The position numbers and the translations under genes were made by a program. Under the pieces are notes generated by a model that was not told the DNA's origin, searched no databases, and saw only the letters and a list, made by a program, of their open reading frames with translations. A stretch of 64,000 nucleotides of DNA from Methanosarcina siciliae T4/M (GTDB lineage Archaea > Halobacteriota > Methanosarcinia > Methanosarcinales > Methanosarcinaceae): assembly GCF_000970085.1 (NCBI RefSeq), contig NZ_CP009506.1, positions 1,364,001-1,428,000 of the forward strand, written 5' to 3'. Of the stretch, positions 18,111 through 27,323 are shown in pieces. Numbering within the stretch: position 1 is the first letter of the stretch; each line of letters begins with the position of its first letter.

Positions 18111-19147
18111 ATGAAAAATCTACCAGAAATTCAGGTTCCATTAACCCGAATCTATGAAATGTCCCTTGCATCCGTTCAGACAAATGCGATGGTTGCGGGA
18201 GTTGAGCTTGCTGTCTTCGACCGGCTCGGCAAACCTGTCCGGGCAGAAGAACTTGCTGAGACATGCGGGTTTGATGCCGGAACAACGGCAGAATATCTCA
18301 ATGTACTGACTGCCTGCGGACTTGTGATAAAAAAGGACGGGTGCTACCGGAACAGTCCGGAGGCTGAGCAGTACCTGGTCACCGGTCGCCCAACCTACTA
18401 CGGGGATCTCATTTTGCTTGAGTATGAACGTTTGGCCATGAGTCCGAAAACGATCGCCGAAAGGGTCAAAAACGGCCCTGTTTTCCAGAAAGATGACGGG
18501 AACATGAGTTCTGAGGAGTTCTGGATACAATATGCGCGATCCATGGCAAACTGGGAGCGTGCCGGAACCGCCCAGATGCTTGCGGATACTATCGCGTCAT
18601 TGCCGGAATTTTCTTCGATGCGGAAAATGCTTGACCTCGGCGGGGTCCGGGCCTGATGGGAATTGCGGTTTTGGCCCGGCACCCCTCTATGGAAGCTGTC
18701 GTGTTTGACCAGCCGGCCGTGGTCAATGTCACTGAGGAATTCATCGCAGAATACGGCCTTTCTGACAGGATGACAACAATTGGCGGGGATTACCTGAACG
18801 GTCCTATTGGCGGTGGGTATGACCTGGTCCTGGCAAGTTGTACGCTCAATTTTGCCAGGGACTGCATGGATAAGATGGTGAAAAAAATCTATGATGCTCT
18901 AAATCCGGGAGGAGTCTTTGTCAGTCTTCATGACGGGATGTGTGATGAAGGCACAGCCCCGGTGGTTCATGTCCTCAATATGATGTCCAGTGCACTATCC
19001 GGATACAACTGCAGCCTCAGGAAGGGGCTTATTGCAAACGCGATGCTTAATGCCGGATTCCGGTCGGTCCGTTCACAGCCGGTCAGGCTTGACGTAGGGC
19101 TTTTCGATATGGACATTGCCCGGAAAGCTCCCAGAACAGAGGATTGA
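18111..19147 (+). pseudogene. SAM-dependent O-methyltransferase-like gene with a 1-nt frameshift
   Basis: Two overlapping fragments make one methyltransferase of about 345 residues. The first has an N-terminal dimerisation/winged-helix region (YEMSLASVQTNAMVAGVELA, then LNVLTACGLVIKK) and reads into SAM motif I as MLDLGGVRA before a stop. The second resumes at LMGIAVLARHPSMEAVVFDQ. The DNA reads CTCGGCGGGGTCCGG at 18637-18651; one extra G would restore the motif LGGGPGLMG. The break is therefore in the G run at 18642-18645. It lies between the binding-protein and permease genes of the importer operon. It may modify the transported ligand, but as sequenced it cannot bind SAM. Confidence 0.88.
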
Positions 19148-19162
19148 GCGGGTTGAAGGTTT

Positions 19163-20248
19163 ATGGATTGTAATTCTCAAAAAAACATGTGCCAAACGGA
19201 AGCAGGCAATATCACGGAGAGATATTATCATTTTATCCATAAAAAGGCCCTCTTTATTGCTGCCTTATGCCTGCTCATCGTCATCAGCATCGGGATTGCC
19301 GCATCCACAGGATCTGCCGATATCTCTTTCGGGGATGTTTATGCCTCGATTCTCAGCAAAATATTTCCTGATGCTGCGGAGAGTTCCTGGGTAGCGGATG
19401 TCTGCCTCTGGAAACTCCGCTTCCCCCGTATTTTTATGGGGCTCTTTGCCGGGGTTGCCCTCGGGACAGCCGGGTGTGCTATGCAGGGGGCTTTGAAAAA
19501 CCCGCTTGCTGATCCGTATATGCTCGGAATTGCGTCGGCAGCCGGGTTTGGTGCGGCGATCGCGATCATCTTCGGGACCGGGCTTTTTGCCGGCAAGTAT
19601 CTAATCGTCGGGAATGCCTTTTTCTTCTCACTGCTGGCTGCCGCGATTATCATCGCAATTTCGGAGAGGAAGGGCGGTTCTGCAGAGGCGATGGTCCTGA
19701 CAGGAATTGCCGTGATGTTTTTCTTTCAGGCCCTCACGACCTTTGTGGAGTATTTTGCAGATGCGGAAGCAGTAAAAGGTGCAATGTTCTGGATGGTCGG
19801 AGACCTCGGGAAAGCCAGGTGGGAGGATTTCTGCTTTGTGATCCCGATCGTAGGGGTCCTTGTTCCCTTACTTATCTGGAAGTCATGGGACCTCAATATC
19901 ATAGGGACAGGGGACGAGAGTGCAAAGAGCCTCGGGATAAATGTCAAAAGGTTCCGGGTCCTCATCATGGCAGCCTCCTCCCTTCTGGTTGCAGGAGTTG
20001 TCTGCTTTGTCGGAGCTATAGGGTTTATCGGCCTGATCTCCCCGCATATCTGCCGGCTGATCATTGGGGGAGACAACCGCTTCCTGATCCCTGTATCCGG
20101 GCTGATGGGGGCGGTTTTCCTGATCCTCTCCGATTCTATTGCCCGGACATTGCTTTCGCCTGTGATAGTCCCCGTAGGGGTAGTCACTGCATTCCTGGGT
20201 GTTCCTTTCTTTGTATATCTGATCATGTACAGGAGGGAGTACTGTTGA
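19163..20248 (+). CDS. FecCD-type ABC transporter permease, operon 1
   Basis: A 361-residue integral membrane protein of the FecCD/BtuC family, with about 10 predicted membrane segments. Family markers are LRFPRIFMGLFAGVALGTAG, MQGALKNPLADPYMLGIASA and the EAA-like region FVGAIGFIGLISPHICRL. The C-terminus PVGVVTAFLGVPFFVYLI is also typical. The ATG follows GAAGGTTT. Its stop codon overlaps the TTG start of the ATPase gene by 4 bp (TTGA), so the two are translationally coupled. Confidence 0.94.
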   Translation: MDCNSQKNMCQTEAGNITERYYHFIHKKALFIAALCLLIVISIGIAASTGSADISFGDVYASILSKIFPDAAESSWVADVCLWKLRFPRIFMGLFAGVALGTAGCAMQGALKNPLADPYMLGIASAAGFGAAIAIIFGTGLFAGKYLIVGNAFFFSLLAAAIIIAISERKGGSAEAMVLTGIAVMFFFQALTTFVEYFADAEAVKGAMFWMVGDLGKARWEDFCFVIPIVGVLVPLLIWKSWDLNIIGTGDESAKSLGINVKRFRVLIMAASSLLVAGVVCFVGAIGFIGLISPHICRLIIGGDNRFLIPVSGLMGAVFLILSDSIARTLLSPVIVPVGVVTAFLGVPFFVYLIMYRREYC

Positions 20249-21012
20249 GGCTCTCGATCGACGGGGTCACACTCTCATATGCATCGGTGCCGGTGCTCCA
20301 TGGGATTTCTATGGAGTTTTGCAAACCCGGGGTTATTGGCATAATAGGGCCGAACGGGGCAGGAAAGAGCACGCTGCTCCGCTGCATTAATGATGTTCTC
20401 ACACCGAAGAACGGTACGGTCTGCCTGGACGGGAAAAAGACCCGGGATATGGATGCGGTTGAAGTCGCCCGAAATTTTGGCTACGTGCCCCAGGAGTTTC
20501 CGATTACCTTTCAGGCAACCGTTTTTGACACGGTACTCATGGGCAGGCGGCCGTTTTCGTCCTGGAGGGTCAGCAGGGATGATGTTGAGATCACAGGGGC
20601 AGCCCTCAAGCTGCTGAACCTCGAACAGGTTGCGCTCCGCTCCCACTCGGAACTCTCCGGTGGCCAGCAGCAGCGGGTGTTGATAGCCCGGGCTCTTGCT
20701 CAACAAAGCCGGGTGCTCCTCCTTGACGAGCCGACCTCCAAGCTTGATATCAGGCACCAGCTCGAAGTGATGGATATCATTCGGACCCTTGTAGACGAAA
20801 GGGGACTGCTCTCGATCCTCGTTATTCATGACCTCAACCTTGCCTCCCGGTACTCTGACCGGCTCATCATGCTTAAAGAAGGGAAGATATACGCAGCCGG
20901 AGACCCTGCCACAGTCCTGACACAGGAGAATATCAGAGCGGTCTACGGTGTCGAAGCTGCTGTGGTACTCGAGGACAACCTCCCGCATATCATTCCAAAA
21001 AAGCCGGTATGA
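20245..21012 (+). CDS. FecE/BtuD-type ABC transporter ATPase, operon 1
   Basis: A 255-residue ATPase: Walker A GPNGAGKSTLL, signature LSGGQQQRVLIARAL, Walker B VLLLDEPTSKLD and the H-loop VIHDLNLASRY are all intact. I take TTG 20245 as the start because AGGAGGGAG lies just upstream and the strand RLSIDGVTLSY follows at once. It completes importer operon 1 (binding protein, methyltransferase, permease, ATPase). It ends 148 bp from the convergent second importer operon. Confidence 0.94.
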   Translation: MRLSIDGVTLSYASVPVLHGISMEFCKPGVIGIIGPNGAGKSTLLRCINDVLTPKNGTVCLDGKKTRDMDAVEVARNFGYVPQEFPITFQATVFDTVLMGRRPFSSWRVSRDDVEITGAALKLLNLEQVALRSHSELSGGQQQRVLIARALAQQSRVLLLDEPTSKLDIRHQLEVMDIIRTLVDERGLLSILVIHDLNLASRYSDRLIMLKEGKIYAAGDPATVLTQENIRAVYGVEAAVVLEDNLPHIIPKKPV

Positions 21013-21159
21013 GGGATTAGTATGATGGATTTGAGTGAAAAAATAGAATAAAAGATATTCATCGGTCTTCGGTTAAGGAATCTTTCAATCCATATTGAAT
21101 CTTTCCACTCGTACTGCATGTTTTCCCCAATCGAAGACCTGCTTAAATGTTTTTTCAGT

Positions 21160-22386
21160 TCACGTCTCCACGCACCAGTCCATCAACTGGGCCGAACGAA
21201 GCTGTACCGCTGTGTCACGGTCCACACCATAGGCTTCCTGGTAAAAAGACAGGGTCCACTCGTTAAGGTCGATGTCCGCGAATTGTTCGGGGTATGCCGC
21301 CTTTGCGATAACCATCAGGTCGAGGGGGTATTCCAGGCGTTTTGCACTGTTTCGGGGGGAGTAGGGGAGAGATACAACCCGGCGGTTTTTCACGGCCTGG
21401 AGTTCACGGAGGTTTTTGTAGTATGAAGCCTCGTACATCTCATCCGGAGGGGCATAGTGGGCCGCAGTGCCGAGCACAATGACATCAGGGTCCATAGCCA
21501 GCACCTGTTCGGTGCTTACCACCTCAAAGGAACCAAGATCGGAGCGAAAAGCGTTTTTTGTGTTGACAATATCCTCGATCATGTACGACTCCGTGGTCTT
21601 GAGCCCCCAGGCGATTCCGGCAGAAGTCTGTGTACGGTGCATGGGGGAAAGGCCGAACACCAGCACATCCGGTTTCTCTTCCTCCGAAATATTCCGTGTC
21701 CGTTCTATGATCATCTCCTGCCCGGACTCAAGACACGAAGCGAGCCTATCAGCCTCCTCCTCTTTTCCAAAAACCTCCCCTATGATGCGGATCTCGTCTG
21801 AAATCGCTGTAGGGTCCGAATTTTCATAGCAATTGGGACTGTAGAGGACAACCAGGGGTATCCCGAGTGATTCGAGTGTCCGGATTGCTTTCTGCGCCCT
21901 TTCGTCCTCTCCGGACAGGAACGCGGAGCTTCCCATGCGAATGATAATGACATCGGGTTCAAGAGACGCGAGGGTCTCGTAGTTCATTGCCACGCCGTAG
22001 TCTACCACCAGGGGAAGGTCTTTTACATCCGGGGAAAGAGCCAGAACCACATGTTTGCCTCCGCTCACCGTAACATTTGTGCCACTATCGGTTGGGTAGA
22101 AAAAATCCCCTTCATACTGGAGACCTTTTGAACCGAGGCCTACGAGCGTATCATCTACGCCTAACACCACCATAGTCTCTTCCACAAGGCCGTCGGAAAC
22201 GGTAACCACCCTTTCGATGTTGGCTGGCACCTTTACCTCAACCCCACGGCTGTCGACGACGGTCCGGTATTCGTCTCCGGATGTTGTTTCGTTATCCGTG
22301 GTCTGCACGGGCGCCTGCATGCAACCCGAGGCTGCAGTTGCAATGAGCAGGATCAGGCTCAGTGTAATAAGGGTTTGTTCCCGCAT
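21160..22386 (-). CDS. FecB-type ABC transporter substrate-binding lipoprotein, operon 2
   Basis: A 408-residue binding lipoprotein with a signal peptide and lipobox (LLIATAASGCMQAPV). The mature part starts YRTVVDSRGVEVKVPANIER, the PF01497 entry strand, and includes SLEPDVIIIRMGSSAF and AMDPDVIVLGTAAHYAPP. It is the last gene of a minus-strand operon after permease and ATPase. Sequence similarity to the operon 1 binding protein is low, so the two importers probably take different ligands. Confidence 0.92.
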   Translation of the reverse strand: MREQTLITLSLILLIATAASGCMQAPVQTTDNETTSGDEYRTVVDSRGVEVKVPANIERVVTVSDGLVEETMVVLGVDDTLVGLGSKGLQYEGDFFYPTDSGTNVTVSGGKHVVLALSPDVKDLPLVVDYGVAMNYETLASLEPDVIIIRMGSSAFLSGEDERAQKAIRTLESLGIPLVVLYSPNCYENSDPTAISDEIRIIGEVFGKEEEADRLASCLESGQEMIIERTRNISEEEKPDVLVFGLSPMHRTQTSAGIAWGLKTTESYMIEDIVNTKNAFRSDLGSFEVVSTEQVLAMDPDVIVLGTAAHYAPPDEMYEASYYKNLRELQAVKNRRVVSLPYSPRNSAKRLEYPLDLMVIAKAAYPEQFADIDLNEWTLSFYQEAYGVDRDTAVQLRSAQLMDWCVET

Positions 22387-22422
22387 CCCTGCACCTCTCT
22401 CCGACTCTTCCGGTTTATAATG

Positions 22423-23310
22423 TCATTGTTCCAGTTTATCATATCGGATGTCATAATCTATTCTCCGTACAGTCTTTTGCTCTACATTCCGATTGCAGGC
22501 ATGCTGATTATGGGTATTTGCCTGCGTTTTTCCGGCTTTCCGGGCTTGCAGTCCTGCGGGCATTACCATCCTTATCCCATCCACTGTCTGCACGGAGCAG
22601 GTATTCCTGTAGATCTGCCCGAGGGTCTGTTCATTGATCGCCTCGGCAGGATCGCCGTCAGCAATCACACCGTTATTCCCGACCACAACCACACGGTCAC
22701 AGAACCAGGCGACATGATTCGGATCGTGACTGCAGGCGATGATGGTCCTGCCGTCCTCGACGACGCTGCGCATAATCTCCCAGATCCGCATCTGGTTCTG
22801 AAAATCGAGGGCTGAAGTCGGTTCGTCAAGAAACATCAAGGGGGTGTCCTGGGCAATGGCTCTTGCCATCAGCACCATCTGGCGCTGGCCGCCCGAGAGC
22901 CGGGAGTAGGGCCTTTCCGCAAGCCCGGCTATGCCAAGGGTCTCGAGTGCGTCCATCGCTATCATTCTGTCACGACGGCTGATTCCAAAAACTCCCCTGA
23001 GATGCGGGGTCCTTCCCATGAGGACGACTTCACGTACAAGATACGGGAAGGGAGGTTTGTGCTCCTGGGGGACATATGCCACGACTTTTGCCATTTCCCC
23101 GGTCGAAAGCTTCGAGATATCATTGCCGCAGATCTGAACGGTACCCTGTTTGAGATTGAGGAACCTGAGGCAGCACCTGAACAGTGTGGTCTTTCCCGAG
23201 CCGTTAGGGCCGAATAAGCCGCAGAGTTCTCCTTCCCTTACATGAAAAGAGACACCATTGAGAACGGGGGTCTCCCCATAGCTGAAATGGACGTTATGAA
23301 CACGAAGCAT
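22423..23310 (-). CDS. FecE/BtuD-type ABC transporter ATPase, operon 2
   Basis: A 295-residue ATPase: Walker A GPNGSGKTTLF, signature LSGGQRQMVLMARAI, Walker B MFLDEPTSALD and switch His in IIACSHDPNHVAW. The C-terminus is extended by about 35 residues rich in Lys, His and Asn (AGKTQANTHNQHACNRNVEQ), not seen in the operon 1 ATPase. I start at ATG 23310, 5 bp after the permease stop, with GGGTGAG upstream. An earlier in-frame start would overlap the permease by 48 bp. Confidence 0.93.
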   Translation of the reverse strand: MLRVHNVHFSYGETPVLNGVSFHVREGELCGLFGPNGSGKTTLFRCCLRFLNLKQGTVQICGNDISKLSTGEMAKVVAYVPQEHKPPFPYLVREVVLMGRTPHLRGVFGISRRDRMIAMDALETLGIAGLAERPYSRLSGGQRQMVLMARAIAQDTPLMFLDEPTSALDFQNQMRIWEIMRSVVEDGRTIIACSHDPNHVAWFCDRVVVVGNNGVIADGDPAEAINEQTLGQIYRNTCSVQTVDGIRMVMPAGLQARKAGKTQANTHNQHACNRNVEQKTVRRIDYDIRYDKLEQ

Positions 23311-23315
23311 ATGGC

Positions 23316-24395
23316 TCACCCGAACATGACTTTTCCCTTGCTTCTGAGCAGGTAGCAAAGGTATGGTGCCCCCAGGACGGAAGTGATGATGCCTACGGGA
23401 ATCTCTGAGGAGATCAGAGTCCGTGCAAGGGTGTCAGAGACGATGACATACATTCCCCCCATCATAAATGATGCAGGGATAACATACCGGTTGTCAGGTC
23501 CGAGCAGGATCCGTGAAGCATGTGGCATCATGAGACCTACCCATGCGATGATGCCTACGAGCGAGACTGAAAAGGCTGTAAGGGCGGTTGCGATAGCTAT
23601 GACGATAAATTTGGATCTTTCCGGATTGACGCCGAGAGCCCGGGCTTCTTCGTCTCCCATGGAGAGGATGTTCAGTTTCCATCCCATAGCCAGCAGAATG
23701 AGGAGCCCTGCCCCGGTTATCGGCGCAAGGAGGATTATGTCGTCCCAGGTTGCATAATAAAAGCCGCCCATCAGCCAGAAGACAATCTCGCGCAGTGCCG
23801 TATCGTCGGAAAGGTATTTGAGAAGCGACACAAGTGCCGTAAAGACCGAACCGATGATCACGCCTGCGAGGACGAGGGTGACGATGGGAGTCTCACCCCG
23901 TACCCTTGCGAGAAGGTATGCAAAAGTGACCGCAAGTGCCCCAAAAAAGAATGCTGAGATCTGGATCGAGACCCCGATAATAGGAAAAACGATTGCAAGA
24001 GCAGCTCCGAATGCGGCGCCTGAGGAGGCACCGAGGATATAGGGTTCAACGAGGGGATTGCGAAAGACACTCTGGAAGACGGCGCCGGCGATGGCGAGTG
24101 ACCCGCCGATCAGGAAAGCGAGGAGAATACGGGGGATGCGAAGCTCCCAGATAACCATATTATGGAGCTTAGGGATTGCGGAGATATCCCCGAACGTCAG
24201 GTGTGTGATGATCGTATAGATGATGTCGGTAATGGCGATGTTGTAATTTCCCATCATGACGGCGACACCTGCCATAGCGATGAGCCCGGTTCCCAGCGCC
24301 ACAAGAATGCCAATTTTTCGTAAATCGGAAAAATCATAGATTCTCTTGTAGCCCGGTGCGGAATGGAAATCTTCTGTTGAGATTGATTCGGCCAT
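23316..24395 (-). CDS. FecCD-type ABC transporter permease, operon 2
   Basis: A 359-residue permease with about 10 membrane segments. Markers: LRIPRILLAFLIGGSLAIAG, FQSVFRNPLVEPYILGASSG, LVGIIAWVGLMMPHASRILL. It is the first gene of importer operon 2. The 140 bp upstream hold a minus-strand TATA-like box (TTATATAA) and an inverted repeat CCGGG/CCCGG at about 24416-24438 that could form a hairpin in the leader. Confidence 0.94.
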   Translation of the reverse strand: MAESISTEDFHSAPGYKRIYDFSDLRKIGILVALGTGLIAMAGVAVMMGNYNIAITDIIYTIITHLTFGDISAIPKLHNMVIWELRIPRILLAFLIGGSLAIAGAVFQSVFRNPLVEPYILGASSGAAFGAALAIVFPIIGVSIQISAFFFGALAVTFAYLLARVRGETPIVTLVLAGVIIGSVFTALVSLLKYLSDDTALREIVFWLMGGFYYATWDDIILLAPITGAGLLILLAMGWKLNILSMGDEEARALGVNPERSKFIVIAIATALTAFSVSLVGIIAWVGLMMPHASRILLGPDNRYVIPASFMMGGMYVIVSDTLARTLISSEIPVGIITSVLGAPYLCYLLRSKGKVMFG

Positions 24396-24536
24396 CTTCT
24401 ACTCCTGTCATGTGCCGGGTGCTAAATAAATGCCCGGAATTGATTTATATAACAGAGCCTGATAACGAATACTCCGTAAAAAATAGCATCTTTTTGCCTT
24501 AATTGATTACAAAAATATTACTTTTGATTTTTCCAA

Positions 24537-25184
24537 TCATTTTTGATTTTCCCTCTTCCCCAAAATTTTTGATTTTTTTCCGAATTGAATCATGTAGTTG
24601 CATCCGAGATCAACTAGGCTTATCTTTTCAAAACCATAATTCGTGATTGAATTTACCAGTCCTTCCGGTGACAAACGCATGTGCAACGGCGGCCCAAAAG
24701 ACATTTCTTCATTTTTGCATTCGATAATTGCCAGGCGCCCATCCGGTTTTAAGACCCGGTGGATTTCACCGAATATCATATCCCCGTCTTTAGCCAGGTC
24801 AAGCGAATGGAGCACGGTAGAAATAAAATAAACATCGATACAGCCTTCTTCAATTGGCAACGGGCTGGTAATATCGGAAATCATTCCCCTGATATTCTTT
24901 AATCCCTCTGAATTGGCTTTTTCTTTCAGGTCATCAATCACGTCCTGCCACCTGTCCAGTGCATACACTACCCCGGTATCTTTCACTAGTCTGGATGCCT
25001 GAATTGAATAGTCTCCCGGCCCGCATCCCATATCAAGAAAAGAGTTCCCCTCTTTAAGTTTCAGCTCAGTAAAAACAAGCTCAGAGTCGTGCATCCAGAA
25101 ACTGCTTCGACCACGTCTCCGTTCATGTTTACCATGGCCCGGCTTGTAGCCGCATCCTCTTTTACATATTTTTACATTTTTCAT
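24537..25184 (-). CDS. Class I SAM-dependent methyltransferase
   Basis: A 215-residue methyltransferase with an intact motif I, FLDMGCGPGDYSIQASRLV, followed by VVYALDRWQDVID and the post-motif HRVLKPDGRLAIIECKNEEM. The N-terminus KNVKICKRGCGYKPGHGKHE is Cys/His/basic rich. I start at ATG 25184 because GGAAGG lies 7 bp upstream; the frame is open for 43 more codons. It lies 140 bp upstream of importer operon 2 on the same strand. Its upstream region carries the TTAGA/TCTAA-type motifs also found before importer operon 1. Substrate unknown. Confidence 0.85.
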   Translation of the reverse strand: MKNVKICKRGCGYKPGHGKHERRRGRSSFWMHDSELVFTELKLKEGNSFLDMGCGPGDYSIQASRLVKDTGVVYALDRWQDVIDDLKEKANSEGLKNIRGMISDITSPLPIEEGCIDVYFISTVLHSLDLAKDGDMIFGEIHRVLKPDGRLAIIECKNEEMSFGPPLHMRLSPEGLVNSITNYGFEKISLVDLGCNYMIQFGKKSKILGKRENQK

Positions 25185-25313
25185 ACTGCATCCTTCCATA
25201 CGACATACCGGAACCCTTAGTCGGACTTTTCGCTCACTACAGCCTGTAATTCTTCTGGTAGAATTACGATATGTGACCCGTGGTATGTCTTCTCCGTGGT
25301 TACTTGAAGTCAA

Positions 25314-25649
25314 CTTTTCTGAATTCAGGAATCGTTTTTACTCATGTAGTTAGAATATTGATTATTAGAAATATTACTTTTTGTTTTCTTATTATTAGAT
25401 TTCTAACAAATATTCGTGAATTCTATTTATATTTTATGATTTGAAATGAGTCTTTTTAAAAATGAAATTAAGAGAGTAAAATCCGGGCAAAAAGAACCCG
25501 GGCAAAAAGAATCCGGGCAAAAAAGATGGATTGAAGAATAAGGATAAAAAATAATCGACCAGAGCCTACTTCCCAGGCCCTTGTTCTCATACCCGGATAT
25601 TTTTTGTCTTTTCAGGCTCTGCTTTTCTTCTCACCCACAACATTTCATC
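25314..25649. other. Intergenic region with operator-like motifs and a small repeat
   Basis: About 335 bp. Operator-like motifs are listed at 25349-25407. At about 25480-25525 a 15-bp unit (ATCCGGGCAAAAAGA) is repeated three times with minor changes. No gene is supported. Confidence 0.5.
25349..25407. promoter_or_regulatory. Operator-like motifs upstream of methyltransferase and importer operon 2
   Basis: GTTAGAAT at about 25350, TTAGAAAT at about 25365 and the dyad TTAGA (25395-25399) TT TCTAA (25402-25406) lie within 60 bp. The motif matches those at 16705-16809 upstream of the other importer operon. A shared repressor site, for example for a metal sensor, is inferred. Confidence 0.45.
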
Positions 25650-27098
25650 TCAGGCCGTACTCTCCACAGCAACGGTTTTCTTGCTTTCGCTTTTCAAAAG
25701 CCCGTTCAGGTAATACCTTGCCCAGGTATAGGCAACCGTTGCTCCTAGCCCGTTGCCTGTTACCAGCCCCCACCAGACTCCGGTCTGTCCCATGTTCAGG
25801 GTAAAGGCGAAGAGGGCGGCAAAAAGTGGGGTAAATACAAGGGTTCTGAGAAGGTTTGCGGCAAGGGCGTTCAGGCCTTTCCCTGCGCCCTGGAAAAGGG
25901 AGGAAGAAAGCATCCCCAGAGATACGGTGGGATAGAAGATGCAGATTATCTTCAGGAAGGCGGTCAGGTCGGGAGCGATATGGGCTGCTGCATCAGCCCG
26001 GGTAAAGACTGAAGCGATCCAGGGGGCAAGCACAAAAGTCCCGACTGCGATTGCAGCCTCCAGCGTCAACCCGAGTTTTATTGCGTAGGAATGGGTGGCC
26101 CTGGCTTTTTCGAAGTCTTCCGCCCCAAAGGCTGCCCCGGATACCGAGACCACAGCCATTGAAACCCCTACCAGGGGCGCAATTGCAATGGTTACGACCC
26201 TCCAGCCCGTGGAATAGACCGCAACTCCATCTGTGCTGCTGACCGTGACAATGATGAGGTTTATGATAAGCATCATCATGGCTGTCGTGACCTGCTGTAC
26301 GGAGGCAGGGACCCCTACCCTGAAGATATCCAGGGTGATCCCCATATCAGGCTTGAAGCCCCGGAAGTCAAAGGAAACATAACTGTCCTTCCTGACAAAG
26401 AACCAGTACAGCATCAGGGCGCAGGAAAGTCCGAATGAAAGTAGGGTTGCCAAGGCAGCTCCTGCTATTCCCATTCCCAGGGTATAGATGAAAACCGGGT
26501 CAAGCACGATGTTCAGGACTGATCCGATGATCATGGCCTGCATGGCCCTTTTTGAGTCCCCTTCACTCCGGATGATTGCGTTTCCCACGTTTGCAAAAAA
26601 GACAATGATGCTGCCTCCGAAGATCACTTTGGAATATGCAACCGCGAGAGGGGCTGTTCTGCCTGCTCCGCTGAGTATGAAAATATCTTCAAGGAAAGAG
26701 AGTGAGAGTAAGGTAAATACGGTCCCTATTAACAGCATTATGACTAACGTATGCACCGCAACATTGTCAGCCCCGGCCTTGTCCCTGGCTCCTATCCTGC
26801 GGGAAATGGCGGCACCTCCGCCTACCCCGAGTCCGTTTGTAAGGGCCATCTGGATGAAAAAGAAAGGAAATACAAAACCCATGGCAGCCAGGGCATCCGC
26901 CCCGAGACCCGAGACCCAGAAAGTATCCACAAGGGTGTAGATCGTCTGCACGGACATTGCCACTATCAAGGGAATTGCCAGTTTCACGATGGCTTTTTTA
27001 GGGTCCCCGTGAAGGATTTTTATCCCCTCGGTCTTTTCGTCCAACGAACTTGAAGGGTCCTCGGTTCTGGCTGTTTTTCCGGCTGTTATTTCTTGCAT
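25650..27098 (-). CDS. MATE family multidrug/metabolite exporter, copy 3
   Basis: A MATE exporter of about 482 residues with 12 predicted membrane segments. Conserved blocks: AIVKLAIPLIVAMSVQTIYT, VDTFWVSGLGADALAAMGF, SRRIGARDKAGADNVAVHT and RSEGDSKRAMQAMIIG. The extended cytoplasmic N-terminus ends in EGIKILHGDPKKA, which all four paralogs share. I prefer ATG 27098; GTG 27119 is also open. It is transcribed toward the importer region and is not visibly in an operon. Substrate unknown. Confidence 0.93.
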   Translation of the reverse strand: MQEITAGKTARTEDPSSSLDEKTEGIKILHGDPKKAIVKLAIPLIVAMSVQTIYTLVDTFWVSGLGADALAAMGFVFPFFFIQMALTNGLGVGGGAAISRRIGARDKAGADNVAVHTLVIMLLIGTVFTLLSLSFLEDIFILSGAGRTAPLAVAYSKVIFGGSIIVFFANVGNAIIRSEGDSKRAMQAMIIGSVLNIVLDPVFIYTLGMGIAGAALATLLSFGLSCALMLYWFFVRKDSYVSFDFRGFKPDMGITLDIFRVGVPASVQQVTTAMMMLIINLIIVTVSSTDGVAVYSTGWRVVTIAIAPLVGVSMAVVSVSGAAFGAEDFEKARATHSYAIKLGLTLEAAIAVGTFVLAPWIASVFTRADAAAHIAPDLTAFLKIICIFYPTVSLGMLSSSLFQGAGKGLNALAANLLRTLVFTPLFAALFAFTLNMGQTGVWWGLVTGNGLGATVAYTWARYYLNGLLKSESKKTVAVESTA

Positions 27099-27323
27099 TT
27101 TTAACGCTCTGGGTAGCACAGTTGTTTTTCAATTATAATTAGAATCAGACATTTGATGCCGTATTTATGTATTTTGATTTTTTAGGAGGGTTGGCAGGCA
27201 GGAAACGGGGAGGCAATTAAAGAGGGTAAAGAGGGCGAAAAGAAAGGGGTGAAAAAAGAGGGTGAAAAAGGCTGAAAATGGGCTGCAGAACTGGCATAAG
27301 GAGACATCATGGAGTCCCAACCT

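Noticed and set aside
19819..20244. Upstream extension of the operon 1 ATPase gene
   Set aside because: It overlaps the permease in another frame; the true start is TTG 20245 with a ribosome-binding site.
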